From the NCBI GenBank assembly GCA_943361925.1, contig CALRIT020000022.1:1-64000 (forward strand): a stretch of DNA of 64,000 nucleotides. Direction: 5' to 3'. The notes beneath the pieces were generated by a model that had not been told where the DNA came from, did not search any database, and was given only the letters and a program-made list of their open reading frames with translations. This document shows, piece by piece, positions 8,398 through 17,384 of this stretch (position 1 is the stretch's first letter; every line of letters begins with the position of its first letter). The translations under genes and the position numbers were made by a program. This stretch comes from CAISCU01 sp943361925. GTDB taxonomy: Bacteria > Bacteroidota > Bacteroidia > UKL13-3.

Positions 8398-8670
8398 ATG
8401 AACAAACAAGACTTAATCGATTCAATGGCAAAAGCTGCTGGTATCACTAAAGTTCAAGCTCAGTCTGCATTAGATGCATTCATGGGTTCAACTCAAACTG
8501 CTTTGAAAAAAGGCGACAAAGTGATCCTAGTTGGTTTTGGAACATTTTCAGTAACTAAACGTTCTGCACGTAAAGGACGTAACCCTCAAACTGGAAAAGA
8601 AATTAACATCCCTGCAAAGAAAGTTGTTAAATTCAAAGCTGGTGCCGGCTTACAAGCTAAAGTTAAGTAA
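8398..8670 (+). CDS. HU family nucleoid DNA-binding protein
   Basis: 90 residues, canonical HU length. It starts NKQDLIDSMAKAAGITK, has GFGTFSV in the core, and the DNA-minor-groove arm KGRNPQTGKEINIPAKK. HU dimers bend and compact DNA. The gene is monocistronic: its own strong promoter lies upstream and a textbook terminator downstream. Gene usage of GCT, AAA and similar codons suggests high expression, which is an impression and not a computed value. Confidence 0.97.
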   Translation: MNKQDLIDSMAKAAGITKVQAQSALDAFMGSTQTALKKGDKVILVGFGTFSVTKRSARKGRNPQTGKEINIPAKKVVKFKAGAGLQAKVK

Positions 8671-8690
8671 GTTAAAAACGTACTATAAAA

Positions 8691-8720
8691 AAAACTCGAC
8701 CATTTGTCGAGTTTTTTTTT
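8691..8720 (+). terminator. Rho-independent terminator of the HU gene
   Basis: Perfect 10-base stem AAAACTCGAC / GTCGAGTTTT with a 5-base loop, followed by an uninterrupted T run to 8720. Confidence 0.93.
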
Positions 8721-8843
8721 GCTCTAAATTGTACTTAGAAAATGTTTTAAACTTAATTTGTAAAGACTTCCTGACTCTATTCTAATCTGATTTAATCGTA
8801 GGGAAATTGGCTCTCACAAAAAACTATTAGGACTTGAATTCAA

Positions 8844-9341
8844 TTATTCAAGAAAGACACTAATTTTACCTTTTTTATAAATTACACTTACATGTTCCTG
8901 TAATGTTGTACTTAATGAAGTCCCAATAAAATTGGCCTCAAGCGGAAAACTCTTATAACTTCTATCCACCAAAACTGCAATTTGGATTTTCAAAACTCTC
9001 CTCTCCAAAAATGGCAACATTGCATAAACCATCGTTCTTCCGGAATTAAGCACATCATCAACCAAAACAATAGGACTTGAATCCTTGAATTTAACACTAG
9101 CATCCAAAATAACATTATCGGCACTAGGTGAAGATTTATCAATTTGAATTTTTAATCGAGTTATTTTTTGCTTAGTAATTTCGACCAAGAATTTTTCAAG
9201 TAAATCTGCAACAGCTTTACCTTGACCTGAAATGTGAGCAATAACAATTTCTTTGGCATCAAAATTCCTTTCAACAATCTGAAAAGCCATTCTTTTCAGT
9301 ATTTGTAAAACTTGTTGGTGATTTAAAATCTGAGTTTTCAT
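8844..9341 (-). CDS. PyrR-like phosphoribosyltransferase
   Basis: 165 residues from ATG 9341. The TTG at 9350 that extends the frame belongs to the promoter box, so it is rejected. The PRPP-binding loop VLVDDVLNSGRTM is intact, and the C-terminal half matches PyrR (QIAVLVDRSYKSFPLEANFIG). PyrR proteins are uracil phosphoribosyltransferases, and in some Gram-positive bacteria also RNA-binding attenuators of pyr operons. No pyr genes lie nearby, and the enzyme role is the safer reading. A small purine or pyrimidine salvage enzyme is the alternative. Confidence 0.85.
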   Translation of the reverse strand: MKTQILNHQQVLQILKRMAFQIVERNFDAKEIVIAHISGQGKAVADLLEKFLVEITKQKITRLKIQIDKSSPSADNVILDASVKFKDSSPIVLVDDVLNSGRTMVYAMLPFLERRVLKIQIAVLVDRSYKSFPLEANFIGTSLSTTLQEHVSVIYKKGKISVFLE

Positions 9342-9347
9342 TAAATT

Positions 9348-9355
9348 CAAAGGTA
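9348..9355 (-). promoter_or_regulatory. -7 promoter box of the PyrR-like gene
   Basis: TACCTTTG on the minus strand ends only six bases before ATG 9341, so the transcript may be leaderless or nearly so. I see no good -33 box at the right distance. Confidence 0.4.
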
Positions 9356-9495
9356 ATAAGCTTTTTTAAAAAATAGCTAAACTCAAAAGGACGAAACAAT
9401 CAATAAAACGATAATCTTAGGATTTATAAAAAAATACCAAAAAACTAGCGTACTTTGCGATTCAAGGCAGAAATCAAAAAAAAATGTCCAAAAAT

Positions 9496-9525
9496 TTTGA
9501 TTTTGAACAATTAAACTTATTTTTG
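9496..9525 (+). promoter_or_regulatory. Promoter of the L31 gene
   Basis: TTTG (9496-9499), 18 bases, TATTTTTG (9518-9525). It predicts a leader of about 80 bases before ATG 9614, long enough to hold a control element. The remainder of 9356-9495 shows nothing I can assign. Confidence 0.6.
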
Positions 9526-9613
9526 CCCTCCCAAATTTTATGAAATCAAGCTGAACTGTTTCAGAAACTTTCTTAAAATTTGAAACAAACAGGTAAAGAA
9601 AAAATATAAGTAT

Positions 9614-9862
9614 ATGAAAGAAGGAATCCATCCAACACGCTATAGAAAAGTGGTTTTCAAAGACATGTCTAACGATTACATGTTTTTATGTCATAGCACA
9701 GTTGAAACAAAAGAAACCATTAAATGGGAAGACGGAACTGATTATCCATTATTCAAATTGGATATTTCTCACAAGTCACATCCATTCTTTACAGGTCAAG
9801 CTATGTTTATTGATACAGCAGGTCGTATCGATAAATTTAAAAAGCGTTATGCTAAAAAGTAA
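9614..9862 (+). CDS. rpmE2: Ribosomal protein L31, type B
   Basis: 82 residues. It starts MKEGIHPTRYRKVVFKDMS and ends RIDKFKKRYAKK, typical of the longer, cysteine-free (C-minus) type B L31. There is no CxxC zinc ribbon. In bacteria with both forms this one serves under zinc shortage; here it is probably the only L31, as is usual in Bacteroidota. The gene has its own promoter and terminator. Confidence 0.97.
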   Translation: MKEGIHPTRYRKVVFKDMSNDYMFLCHSTVETKETIKWEDGTDYPLFKLDISHKSHPFFTGQAMFIDTAGRIDKFKKRYAKK

Positions 9863-9880
9863 TTAGATGCTTAATATTGT

Positions 9881-9913
9881 AAAGCCTTCCAAATTGGAAG
9901 GCTTTATTTTTTT
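9881..9913 (+). terminator. Terminator after the L31 gene
   Basis: Stem AAAGCCTTCC (9881-9890) / GGAAGGCTTT (9896-9905), followed by a T-rich tract to 9913. Confidence 0.9.
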
Positions 9914-9925
9914 AATCCTATTTGA

Positions 9926-11131
9926 ATGAATTGCATTTATTTCGACCCAAAAAAAGAAAGGAATCAATTACTTCCTTTTACATTTACTCGTCCAATTGCC
10001 AAAATCAGAATAGGCATTCTTAATATCGACGAAAAGTGGGAAAACTACCTAAAATCAAACGAAACTTCCTATCTTACAGAATCTTACCTCTCCGAAAAAT
10101 ATCCTCTAATTGTTAAAAGTGAAAATCTTTTAATCAATGGTTCTATTTGCCCGAATTCAATCCTAGCAGATGAAATCAAACAATTAAAAACTGGTGAAGC
10201 CTTGTTTAAAAACGATATTTTAATTTCAGCAAATGTTAAAGAATCTGAAATCAGTGAATTTAATTCAGAAAATTTCTCAGGAATAAAAATTCAAACAAAA
10301 TCTGAGAATATTCTACAGGTTAGTCAGGTTTATGATATTTTTTCTAAAAATGCTCAGGCTATTGAAGAAGACTTTGAATTAATCTGTGCCGGAAGAAAAT
10401 CCGAGCCTATTCCAGCAGGAAATCAAGTAATTAATCCTGAAAAAGTATTTATTGAACCGGGAGCAAAAGTTCTATTCTCAATTTTAAATGCATCATCCGG
10501 ACCAATTTACATCGGAAAAAATGCTGAAGTTATGGAAGGCTGTAAGATTCGTGGTCCATTTGCCTTATGTGAAGATGCAGGTTTAAAAATGGATGCGAAA
10601 ATTTATGGCGCTACCACAGTTGGCCCTCATTGCAAAGTTGGTGGTGAAGTAAATAACAGTGTTTTCTTTAGCTATAGCAACAAAGGACATGATGGTTTTG
10701 TAGGAAATGCCGTAATTGGAGAATGGGTTAATATGGGAGCTGATACGAATAATAGTAACCTAAAAAATACCTATGATGAAGTGAAACTTTGGCAATATAA
10801 AAGTCAAAGGTTTGAAAAAACAGGTCTAACTTTTTGTGGATTGATGATGGCAGACCATGCAAAATGCGGAATCAATACCATGTTTAATACCGGAACAGTT
10901 GTTGGAGTTGGAGCCAATATATTTGGTTCAGGCTTCCCTAGAAACTTTATTCCAGATTTTAGCTGGGGAGGTGCACAAGGATTTGAAACACACGTTTTAA
11001 ATAAATTCTACAAAACTGCTGAAGCAATGTGTGGCAGAAGAAACGTGGTATTTGGCGATGTAGACAAAGCTTTATATAAAAAGTTATTCGAGATGACAGC
11101 TGAATACAGATTTTGGGAAAACAAACTTTAA
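9926..11131 (+). CDS. GlmU-like sugar nucleotidyltransferase with left-handed beta-helix
   Basis: 401 residues. The N-terminal region (about 1-180) is a divergent nucleotidyltransferase domain (NTP_transf_4 type, starting NCIYFDPKKERNQLLPFTF). Residues about 190-350 form hexapeptide repeats of a left-handed beta-helix (IYIGKNAEVMEGCKIRGPF, VGPHCKVGG, VVGVGANIFG). Bacteroidota carry this GlmU-like protein widely. By architecture it would join a sugar phosphate to a nucleotide and/or acylate, but the classical GlmU signature LAAGxGTRM is absent, so the substrate and even activity are uncertain. It starts 13 bases after the L31 terminator, and tpiA follows after 15 bases, probably in one transcript. 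Confidence 0.85.
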   Translation: MNCIYFDPKKERNQLLPFTFTRPIAKIRIGILNIDEKWENYLKSNETSYLTESYLSEKYPLIVKSENLLINGSICPNSILADEIKQLKTGEALFKNDILISANVKESEISEFNSENFSGIKIQTKSENILQVSQVYDIFSKNAQAIEEDFELICAGRKSEPIPAGNQVINPEKVFIEPGAKVLFSILNASSGPIYIGKNAEVMEGCKIRGPFALCEDAGLKMDAKIYGATTVGPHCKVGGEVNNSVFFSYSNKGHDGFVGNAVIGEWVNMGADTNNSNLKNTYDEVKLWQYKSQRFEKTGLTFCGLMMADHAKCGINTMFNTGTVVGVGANIFGSGFPRNFIPDFSWGGAQGFETHVLNKFYKTAEAMCGRRNVVFGDVDKALYKKLFEMTAEYRFWENKL

Positions 11132-11146
11132 ATAACCTATATACCC

Positions 11147-11911
11147 ATGAGAAAAAAGATTATTGCAGGAAACTGGAAAATGAACAAAAACTTCGAAGAA
11201 GGCATGGCCCTTGTTTCTGAAGTATCAAATATGGTAAAAGACGAATATAGCGGAAGTGCTGAAGTTGTATTCATTCCACCATTCATTCATATTAACGCAG
11301 TTGGAAGAATGATTTCTGATGCTAAAAATCTATTTGTTGGTGCCCAAAATTGCTCAAACCATGCCTCTGGAGCTTATACCGGAGAAACAAGCGCATCTAT
11401 GCTTAAAAGTTGCGGTGTAAGTTATGTAATTGTTGGTCATAGTGAAAGAAGACAATATTTTAATGAAAGCAATGATTGGTTGGCTAAAAAGGTTGATGCT
11501 GTTTTAGCTAATGATTTAAATCCAATTTATTGCTGTGGTGAAACCCTTGAAGAAAGAGAAAGCAACCAGCATTTTGATGTTTTAAAGAAACAAATAAGTG
11601 AAGGATTATTTCATTTGGATGAAGCCGGAATGAGAAAAGTTGTAATTGCATATGAACCAGTTTGGGCAATTGGTACAGGTAAAACAGCATCAACTGAACA
11701 AGCTCAGGAGATTCACGCTTTTATTCGTAATTTAATTAGCGAAAAATACAATAATGAAACTGCTCAATCTATTACTATTCAATATGGTGGTAGCGTAAAA
11801 GCAGACAATGCAGAAGAATTATTTGCAGCTCCTGATATTGATGGAGCATTAGTTGGTGGAGCCGCTTTACAAAGCAGAAGCTTTACTGATATTATTAAAG
11901 CAATGAAATAA
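11147..11911 (+). CDS. tpiA: Triosephosphate isomerase
   Basis: 254 residues, standard length. It begins KKIIAGNWKMNKN, with catalytic His in IVGHSERRQYF, catalytic Glu in AYEPVWAIGTGKTA (flexible loop 6), and the phosphate-gripping YGGSVKADN and GALVGGAAL. It interconverts dihydroxyacetone phosphate and glyceraldehyde 3-phosphate in glycolysis. It follows the GlmU-like gene closely and is closed by an inverted repeat. Confidence 0.98.
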   Translation: MRKKIIAGNWKMNKNFEEGMALVSEVSNMVKDEYSGSAEVVFIPPFIHINAVGRMISDAKNLFVGAQNCSNHASGAYTGETSASMLKSCGVSYVIVGHSERRQYFNESNDWLAKKVDAVLANDLNPIYCCGETLEERESNQHFDVLKKQISEGLFHLDEAGMRKVVIAYEPVWAIGTGKTASTEQAQEIHAFIRNLISEKYNNETAQSITIQYGGSVKADNAEELFAAPDIDGALVGGAALQSRSFTDIIKAMK

Positions 11912-11920
11912 ACTAAATTT

Positions 11921-11963
11921 AGGCCATTTGAGGATTCAATTAATCACTCAAATGGCCTGATTT
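11921..11963 (+). terminator. Hairpin terminator after tpiA
   Basis: 12-base perfect stem AGGCCATTTGAG (11921-11932) / CTCAAATGGCCT (11947-11958) with a 14-base loop, followed by GATTTTC. The T-tract is short, so termination strength is uncertain. Confidence 0.7.
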
Positions 11964-12055
11964 TCAAATAGCAACTCTTTCACCTCAATTTCTTGAAGTT
12001 TTCGTTATATAAGGCTTAGGCCTTTTTTTTGTATATTGGAACACTTAACACGCAA

Positions 12056-15000
12056 ATGAAAAACAACATTTTTCTCATAATCTTCCTATTCATTTCAGGA
12101 AGTATAATGGCTCAACGACCAACTAGTTTTACTGTAAATCCAACAGCTTTTGGTGATGAATTTGAAAAATATATTTCAAGTTCGCCTAAAAAAGAAGTAA
12201 AGGATTTAGCTGAAGAATTTGCAGGATATTATGCGCAAGGAAAATATACTCTTGCTCAAAAAAATCAACTCATAAAAGTATGTAATGAAATGCTTCAAAC
12301 AGGTTCTCAAATTAGTCCTGAATTTGAAAACTACTTGTATTCATTAAATGCTTTAACCAAAGATAATATGTTGGCTAAGTTTGATTCTTACCACAAAGCA
12401 ATGTCTGTGGTGATGAGAAAATCAAAAGAAGACTTTCAAAAATACCTCTTGGTTTCGAAAAATATTCTGGTAGAAAAAAAACTTGCCAGCCTAGGATATA
12501 CCTGGCTTGTTAGTAATTCTGAAGTTGAATTTAACACAGAAGCAGAACCAAATTTTACCTTTAAAAAGGTAGATTTAATTTGTATGACACCTGGTGATAC
12601 TTTTGAGTTATACAATACATCAGGAAAATTTTTAAGCAGTAAAAACATTTGGCTTGGCAAAGGTGGAAAAGTTGATTGGAGCAGGGTTGGTTTAGATTCA
12701 TCGCGTGTATATGCAATCATCAAAAACTATAAAATTGAATTAAGTGATGGTTTACTTGAAGCAGATTCTAGCACATTCTACAATAAGGATTTACAAGCAA
12801 AACCAATGTTGGGTAAAGTAATTGATAAACCCATGGGAAAATCTCAAGGTGATAAATCAATTTATCCTCAGTTTGAAGGATATTTTGCGGAATTCACAGG
12901 CGTTACTTATGGAAAAGCAAAGTTTAGAGGTGGATTTGGAATGCGTGGAGCATTGGTAATCGGAAAGGGAAATTCAAACAGAAAAGCAGAACTCTGGTTT
13001 AGTTTTAAAAACAAACCTTTTTTAAGAATCCAATCTCCTGAATTCTATGTTAGAGAAAACAAAATTTCGGTAGAAAAAGCAGAGGTTACTATATTCTTAG
13101 ATAAAGACTCAATTTATCACCCTCAACTTGCATTCAGTTATTTAATTAATCAGGATAAAATTAGTTTATACAGAGACAATAAAATGGGTATTTCATCTGC
13201 ACCATTTGTTGACTATTTCCATAATTTAGAATTTTACGTTGATGAAATTAAATGGGATTTAAACAGTCCGAAAATTGAAATTGACAACCTAGCTGGAGAT
13301 GCACCTGTAAAATTTGAATCTATCAATTATTTCAGAGATGTAAACTATGAGCGCATTGGTGGTGTATTAAGTTATAATCCCTTACAAAGAATTAAACAGT
13401 TTTGTGAAGATTATAAAACCAATAGTTTTAATGTAGAGTTTTATGCTGCAAAATTTAAAAGTAATATCAGCGAAATCAGAATTCAAATGATTGAACTGAA
13501 TGACAAAGGTTTTGTGAATTTTGATGGACCGCGTAACATGGTTTACGTGAAAAGAAAATTGATAGATTATGTTAACGCACACAATGGCAAAACAGATTAT
13601 GATGCCATTTCATTTAACTCAACCATTAGTGCAGTATCAAATGCTCACATCAGTTTAATTAATAATGATTTAGTTGTTCAAGGAGTTCCAAAGTTTTTCT
13701 TTAGTGATTCGCAAAATGTATATATCATTCCAAGAGATCAGGTTTTAACTGTAAAGAAGAACAGAACCATGGATTTCAGTGGAAAATTAAGAGCCGGTAT
13801 GGCCGATTTTTATGGTAACAACTTTGCTTTTGATTATAACAGTTTTAAAATCCGTTTGAACAATGTTGATTCATTAAAATTCTTATATCCGGATGATTCG
13901 GCAGGAAGGTATTTACATGTTAAAAGTGTAATTCAAAATATTTATGGAACATTGGAAATCGATTATCCTTATAATAAATCAGGGAGAAGACATATACCAA
14001 AATATCCGATTTTCACCTCAGAAGTTGGTTCAAAAGTATTTTACGATTATCCAAGTACTCAAAGCGGAAATTATGATAGAACCAGATTTTACTTTGATGT
14101 AGATCCATTTTCTTTAGATAGTTTGAGTGATTTGAATTTATTGACACTGGCATTAAAAGGAAATTTTGTTTCCGGTGGAATACTACCCGAAATGAGACAG
14201 GAAATTTATATGCAACCTGATAAATCATTAGGATTTTATATCCCATTTGATTCAAGTTATAAATTCAATTTATATGGAGGAAAAGGAACAGCAACACAAG
14301 ATTTACGATTAAGCAACGATGGATTAATTGGTTCTGGAACTCTTTCTTACCTCGCTTCGAAAACCTATTCAAACAGGTTTATCTATTTACTCGATTCAAT
14401 GAATTCGAATTCCACTTTATTCGAAAACGATAGAACCTCACTCTTCCCTACCATCATTAAATCTCCTAATGTATATAACCATTGGTTGCCATACCAGGAT
14501 ACCATGTTTATTAGCAACAAAGGTGAACCAATGAAAATTGCATACGATGGCGCCAAACTATATGGAACCATTATTCTAACTCCCAAAGCAATGAATGCAG
14601 TAGGACGAATGGATATTGAAGGAGGAGAATTACAAGCAAATCTCTTTCAATTAAAACCTGTAGAAATTTTATCTGAGGATGCAGTATTCAGACAAAAAAA
14701 TCCAAAAGACACAACACAGGTATCATTTGAAACTGGAAAGGTAAAAGCCTATGTGAATCTGGAACAAAAGTTTGCGGAGTTTACATACAAAAACTTCCCT
14801 GGTATCAATAACACCTTCGTACTTAACAATTATGCAGGCTCATTTGAAAAGTTAAAGTGGGATATGATTCCAAAAACGCTTGAATTTAATGGTCCTGTAA
14901 ATGCCAATAAAGCTGATGCTGCAAGTTATTTATTATCGAAAAGACCAGGACAGGATTCACTGCAATTTGCTGCAGGAAGTGTATTTCTTACTTTGGGTGA

Positions 15001-16432
15001 TTATGTAATGCAATGCAAAAAAATCCCACATATTATCATTGCAGATTCTAAAGTATTACCTGATAGCGGTAAGGCGGTAATCAGGCAAAATGCTGAAATG
15101 GATTTGTTGTTAAATGCTAAAATTATTGCTGATACACTTAATAAATTCCACAAAATTGATAAAGTAAATATCAAAATAAATGGAAGAACAGATTGTAATG
15201 GTTCAGGAACCTATTCTTATTTCGACAAGAACAAAAAAGAACAGAAATTCTATTTAGACCAAATTTATGTTGTAGAGAAGAAGTTCTTAGAAGGAAAAAC
15301 TTTAATTCCAGATACAAATAATTTTATGGTAGGACCAAAAGTTGGATTTAGAGGAAATACGATTTTACATAGTTTCAATAAAAATCTCGAGTATAATGGA
15401 TTCTTTAAAGCCAACCACAAATTACCATTACCAAAAACAGATTGGTTTAGGTCGGCGGCAACTATCAATCCTGATTCAATTTTCATTCCACTAACTCCAC
15501 CAATTACAAATTTGAACAGACAAACATTGAGTAATGGATTCTTTGTTTCAAATGACTCTACACATTTATATGCCTCTGTATTCTCTAGAAAAAGAAATAC
15601 CAGTGATCAGGAATTATTAAAATGTGAAGGTACTTTTACTTACAATGAAAAATTTGATGAGTTTAGAGTTGGTGACATCAACAAAATTTATGGATTAGGT
15701 AGAAGAGGCAATTTCTTAGCCATGAGTGAGCAAAAGAAAATTATTTATGGGGAAGGGAAATTTAATTTTGGCTTAGAAACACCCGGATATACTGTTAATG
15801 CAGGTGGTTATGGAAGTGTTAATTTGGGAGATACCACATTTAGCATGAAACTAAGCATGTGCATCGACATGATTTTACCAAACCAGGCCATAAAAATGAT
15901 GTATGATTCATTAAATGAACAATCTGCTGCTGCTTCAAGTAATTACTTTGATGAAAAATTCTTGAAATTCAGTATTCCAAATATGGTTGAAGAAAAAACG
16001 TATAATAAACTGAGTGAAAATCTGGAGGACGAGTTATCAAGTAAAACTTTAGAGGAATTACAAAAAACTTTCTTTATTACCGATTTACAAATGGTTTGGG
16101 ACCAGTCGAGAAGAGCATTTACAAATAATACTGGTGATTTTGGTATAAAAAGTATTGATAAATTTTTAATCGAAAGAAGACTTACCGGAAAAGTTGAAAT
16201 TGTAAAAAAACGTGGTGGAGATGAGATGACAATTTATTTACAACAACCTCAGGGAAGCTGGTATTTTTTCAGATATCAAAAAGGAATAATGGCTGTTTTA
16301 AGCTCGGATATCTTGTTTAATGAGGTGATAAAAACTAATATTGATAAAGTTTCAAAAGAAAAAGAAGGTTACCAAATAAGGCAAGCCAATATTTCTGATA
16401 GAAATAAGTTTGTACGCTCATTAAAGAAATAA
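12056..16432 (+). CDS. Giant exported protein of unknown function (1,458 residues)
   Basis: Start at ATG 12056 gives a clean signal peptide (KNNIFLIIFLFISG...MAQ); the in-frame ATG at 12029 would add nine residues before it and is disfavoured. I recognise no named domain. The protein begins with a short helical region (about 25-140), then is almost wholly beta-strand-like with repeated aromatic/charged patterns, for example GMRGALVIGKGNSNRKAELW. It has no C-terminal type IX sorting motif, no lipobox and no obvious membrane helices after the signal. The final codon overlaps the start of plsY by one base (TAATG), so it is coupled to a phospholipid synthesis gene. An envelope or periplasmic role is inference from export and context. 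Confidence 0.88.
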   Translation: MKNNIFLIIFLFISGSIMAQRPTSFTVNPTAFGDEFEKYISSSPKKEVKDLAEEFAGYYAQGKYTLAQKNQLIKVCNEMLQTGSQISPEFENYLYSLNALTKDNMLAKFDSYHKAMSVVMRKSKEDFQKYLLVSKNILVEKKLASLGYTWLVSNSEVEFNTEAEPNFTFKKVDLICMTPGDTFELYNTSGKFLSSKNIWLGKGGKVDWSRVGLDSSRVYAIIKNYKIELSDGLLEADSSTFYNKDLQAKPMLGKVIDKPMGKSQGDKSIYPQFEGYFAEFTGVTYGKAKFRGGFGMRGALVIGKGNSNRKAELWFSFKNKPFLRIQSPEFYVRENKISVEKAEVTIFLDKDSIYHPQLAFSYLINQDKISLYRDNKMGISSAPFVDYFHNLEFYVDEIKWDLNSPKIEIDNLAGDAPVKFESINYFRDVNYERIGGVLSYNPLQRIKQFCEDYKTNSFNVEFYAAKFKSNISEIRIQMIELNDKGFVNFDGPRNMVYVKRKLIDYVNAHNGKTDYDAISFNSTISAVSNAHISLINNDLVVQGVPKFFFSDSQNVYIIPRDQVLTVKKNRTMDFSGKLRAGMADFYGNNFAFDYNSFKIRLNNVDSLKFLYPDDSAGRYLHVKSVIQNIYGTLEIDYPYNKSGRRHIPKYPIFTSEVGSKVFYDYPSTQSGNYDRTRFYFDVDPFSLDSLSDLNLLTLALKGNFVSGGILPEMRQEIYMQPDKSLGFYIPFDSSYKFNLYGGKGTATQDLRLSNDGLIGSGTLSYLASKTYSNRFIYLLDSMNSNSTLFENDRTSLFPTIIKSPNVYNHWLPYQDTMFISNKGEPMKIAYDGAKLYGTIILTPKAMNAVGRMDIEGGELQANLFQLKPVEILSEDAVFRQKNPKDTTQVSFETGKVKAYVNLEQKFAEFTYKNFPGINNTFVLNNYAGSFEKLKWDMIPKTLEFNGPVNANKADAASYLLSKRPGQDSLQFAAGSVFLTLGDYVMQCKKIPHIIIADSKVLPDSGKAVIRQNAEMDLLLNAKIIADTLNKFHKIDKVNIKINGRTDCNGSGTYSYFDKNKKEQKFYLDQIYVVEKKFLEGKTLIPDTNNFMVGPKVGFRGNTILHSFNKNLEYNGFFKANHKLPLPKTDWFRSAATINPDSIFIPLTPPITNLNRQTLSNGFFVSNDSTHLYASVFSRKRNTSDQELLKCEGTFTYNEKFDEFRVGDINKIYGLGRRGNFLAMSEQKKIIYGEGKFNFGLETPGYTVNAGGYGSVNLGDTTFSMKLSMCIDMILPNQAIKMMYDSLNEQSAAASSNYFDEKFLKFSIPNMVEEKTYNKLSENLEDELSSKTLEELQKTFFITDLQMVWDQSRRAFTNNTGDFGIKSIDKFLIERRLTGKVEIVKKRGGDEMTIYLQQPQGSWYFFRYQKGIMAVLSSDILFNEVIKTNIDKVSKEKEGYQIRQANISDRNKFVRSLKK

Positions 16433-17085
16433 TGGATATTTTATTTTTAGTAGTTGGCTCATTAGGGGCATATTTATTAGGCTCAATTCCTTCAGCAGTT
16501 TGGATTGGAACCACCTTTTATGGAATTGATGTTCGTGAACATGGAAGTGGTAATGCAGGTGCAACAAATACCTTGAGGGTGTTGGGCAAAAAGGCTGGTT
16601 TTATTGTACTTTTTGTTGATTGTCTGAAAGGATTAGCTGCAGGAAGTATTGCATTAATGCAGAACAAAATATCTTCAGGTTCACCCGAATTTCATAACAT
16701 GCAAATGATACTTGGAGGATTTGCAGTATTGGGGCATATTTATCCGATTTTTGCCGGTTTTAAAGGTGGAAAGGGAATTGCAACTCTTTTAGGTGTAGTC
16801 ATTGCAATTAGCTGGCCTATTTCGTTGATGTGTGCTTTAACTTTTGTAATTATTGTCTGGATAACCAGGTATATTTCTGTAGGCTCTATGCTTGCTTGTG
16901 CTTTGAGTCCGCTTTACGTTTGGTTATACTACGGCAATGAGCAAGTTTTTATTTATTTTTGCCTAGTAATTGCATTAATGGTTGTTTATACGCATCGTGC
17001 AAATATTAAAAGACTTAGAGAAGGAAATGAAAATAGGTTTTCTTTCTCCCAAAAAAAGAAAATAGAAAATGAAGAATTGGTTTAA
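16432..17085 (+). CDS. plsY: Glycerol-3-phosphate acyltransferase PlsY
   Basis: 217 residues. It is an integral membrane protein with about six helices. All three PlsY motifs are present: GSIPSAVW early, GSGNAGATNTLR near 37-48, and FKGGKGIAT near 114-122. It moves the acyl group from acyl phosphate to glycerol 3-phosphate, the first step of phospholipid synthesis. Its ATG overlaps the stop of the giant exported protein, and its own end overlaps clpS by 17 bases. Confidence 0.97.
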   Translation: MDILFLVVGSLGAYLLGSIPSAVWIGTTFYGIDVREHGSGNAGATNTLRVLGKKAGFIVLFVDCLKGLAAGSIALMQNKISSGSPEFHNMQMILGGFAVLGHIYPIFAGFKGGKGIATLLGVVIAISWPISLMCALTFVIIVWITRYISVGSMLACALSPLYVWLYYGNEQVFIYFCLVIALMVVYTHRANIKRLREGNENRFSFSQKKKIENEELV

Positions 17086-17383
17086 ATCCTATCAAAATAA
17101 TTTTGGAGGTAATCCTAAAGAAAAAGAACAGGAAGATGTATTAATTCTTGAGGATGAAGACCAGGAATCAAAAGTTGTTTTATACAATGATGATGTAAAC
17201 TCTTTTGATTGGGTAATAGAATGCCTGGTTGAAATTTGCGAACATGATTATTTGCAAGCAGAACAATGTGCACTTTTAGTTCATTTAAAAGGAAAAGCCA
17301 TTGTAAAAAGTGGATCTCAGGAAAAAATGAAAAGTATTTGTCAGGCTTTGTGCGACAGAGATTTATCAGCAATTATTGAATAA
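17069..17383 (+). CDS. clpS: ClpS-like adaptor of the Clp protease
   Basis: 104 residues. The core VVLYNDDVNSFDWVIECL is the ClpS signature, where the NDD segment and nearby residues read N-degron side chains. A short charged N-terminal tail of about 30 residues precedes it. It hands N-end-rule substrates to ClpAP/ClpCP. The 17-base overlap with plsY and one-base gap to the next gene indicate a single operon of unrelated functions. Confidence 0.93.
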   Translation: MKNWFKSYQNNFGGNPKEKEQEDVLILEDEDQESKVVLYNDDVNSFDWVIECLVEICEHDYLQAEQCALLVHLKGKAIVKSGSQEKMKSICQALCDRDLSAIIE

Positions 17384-17384
17384 A

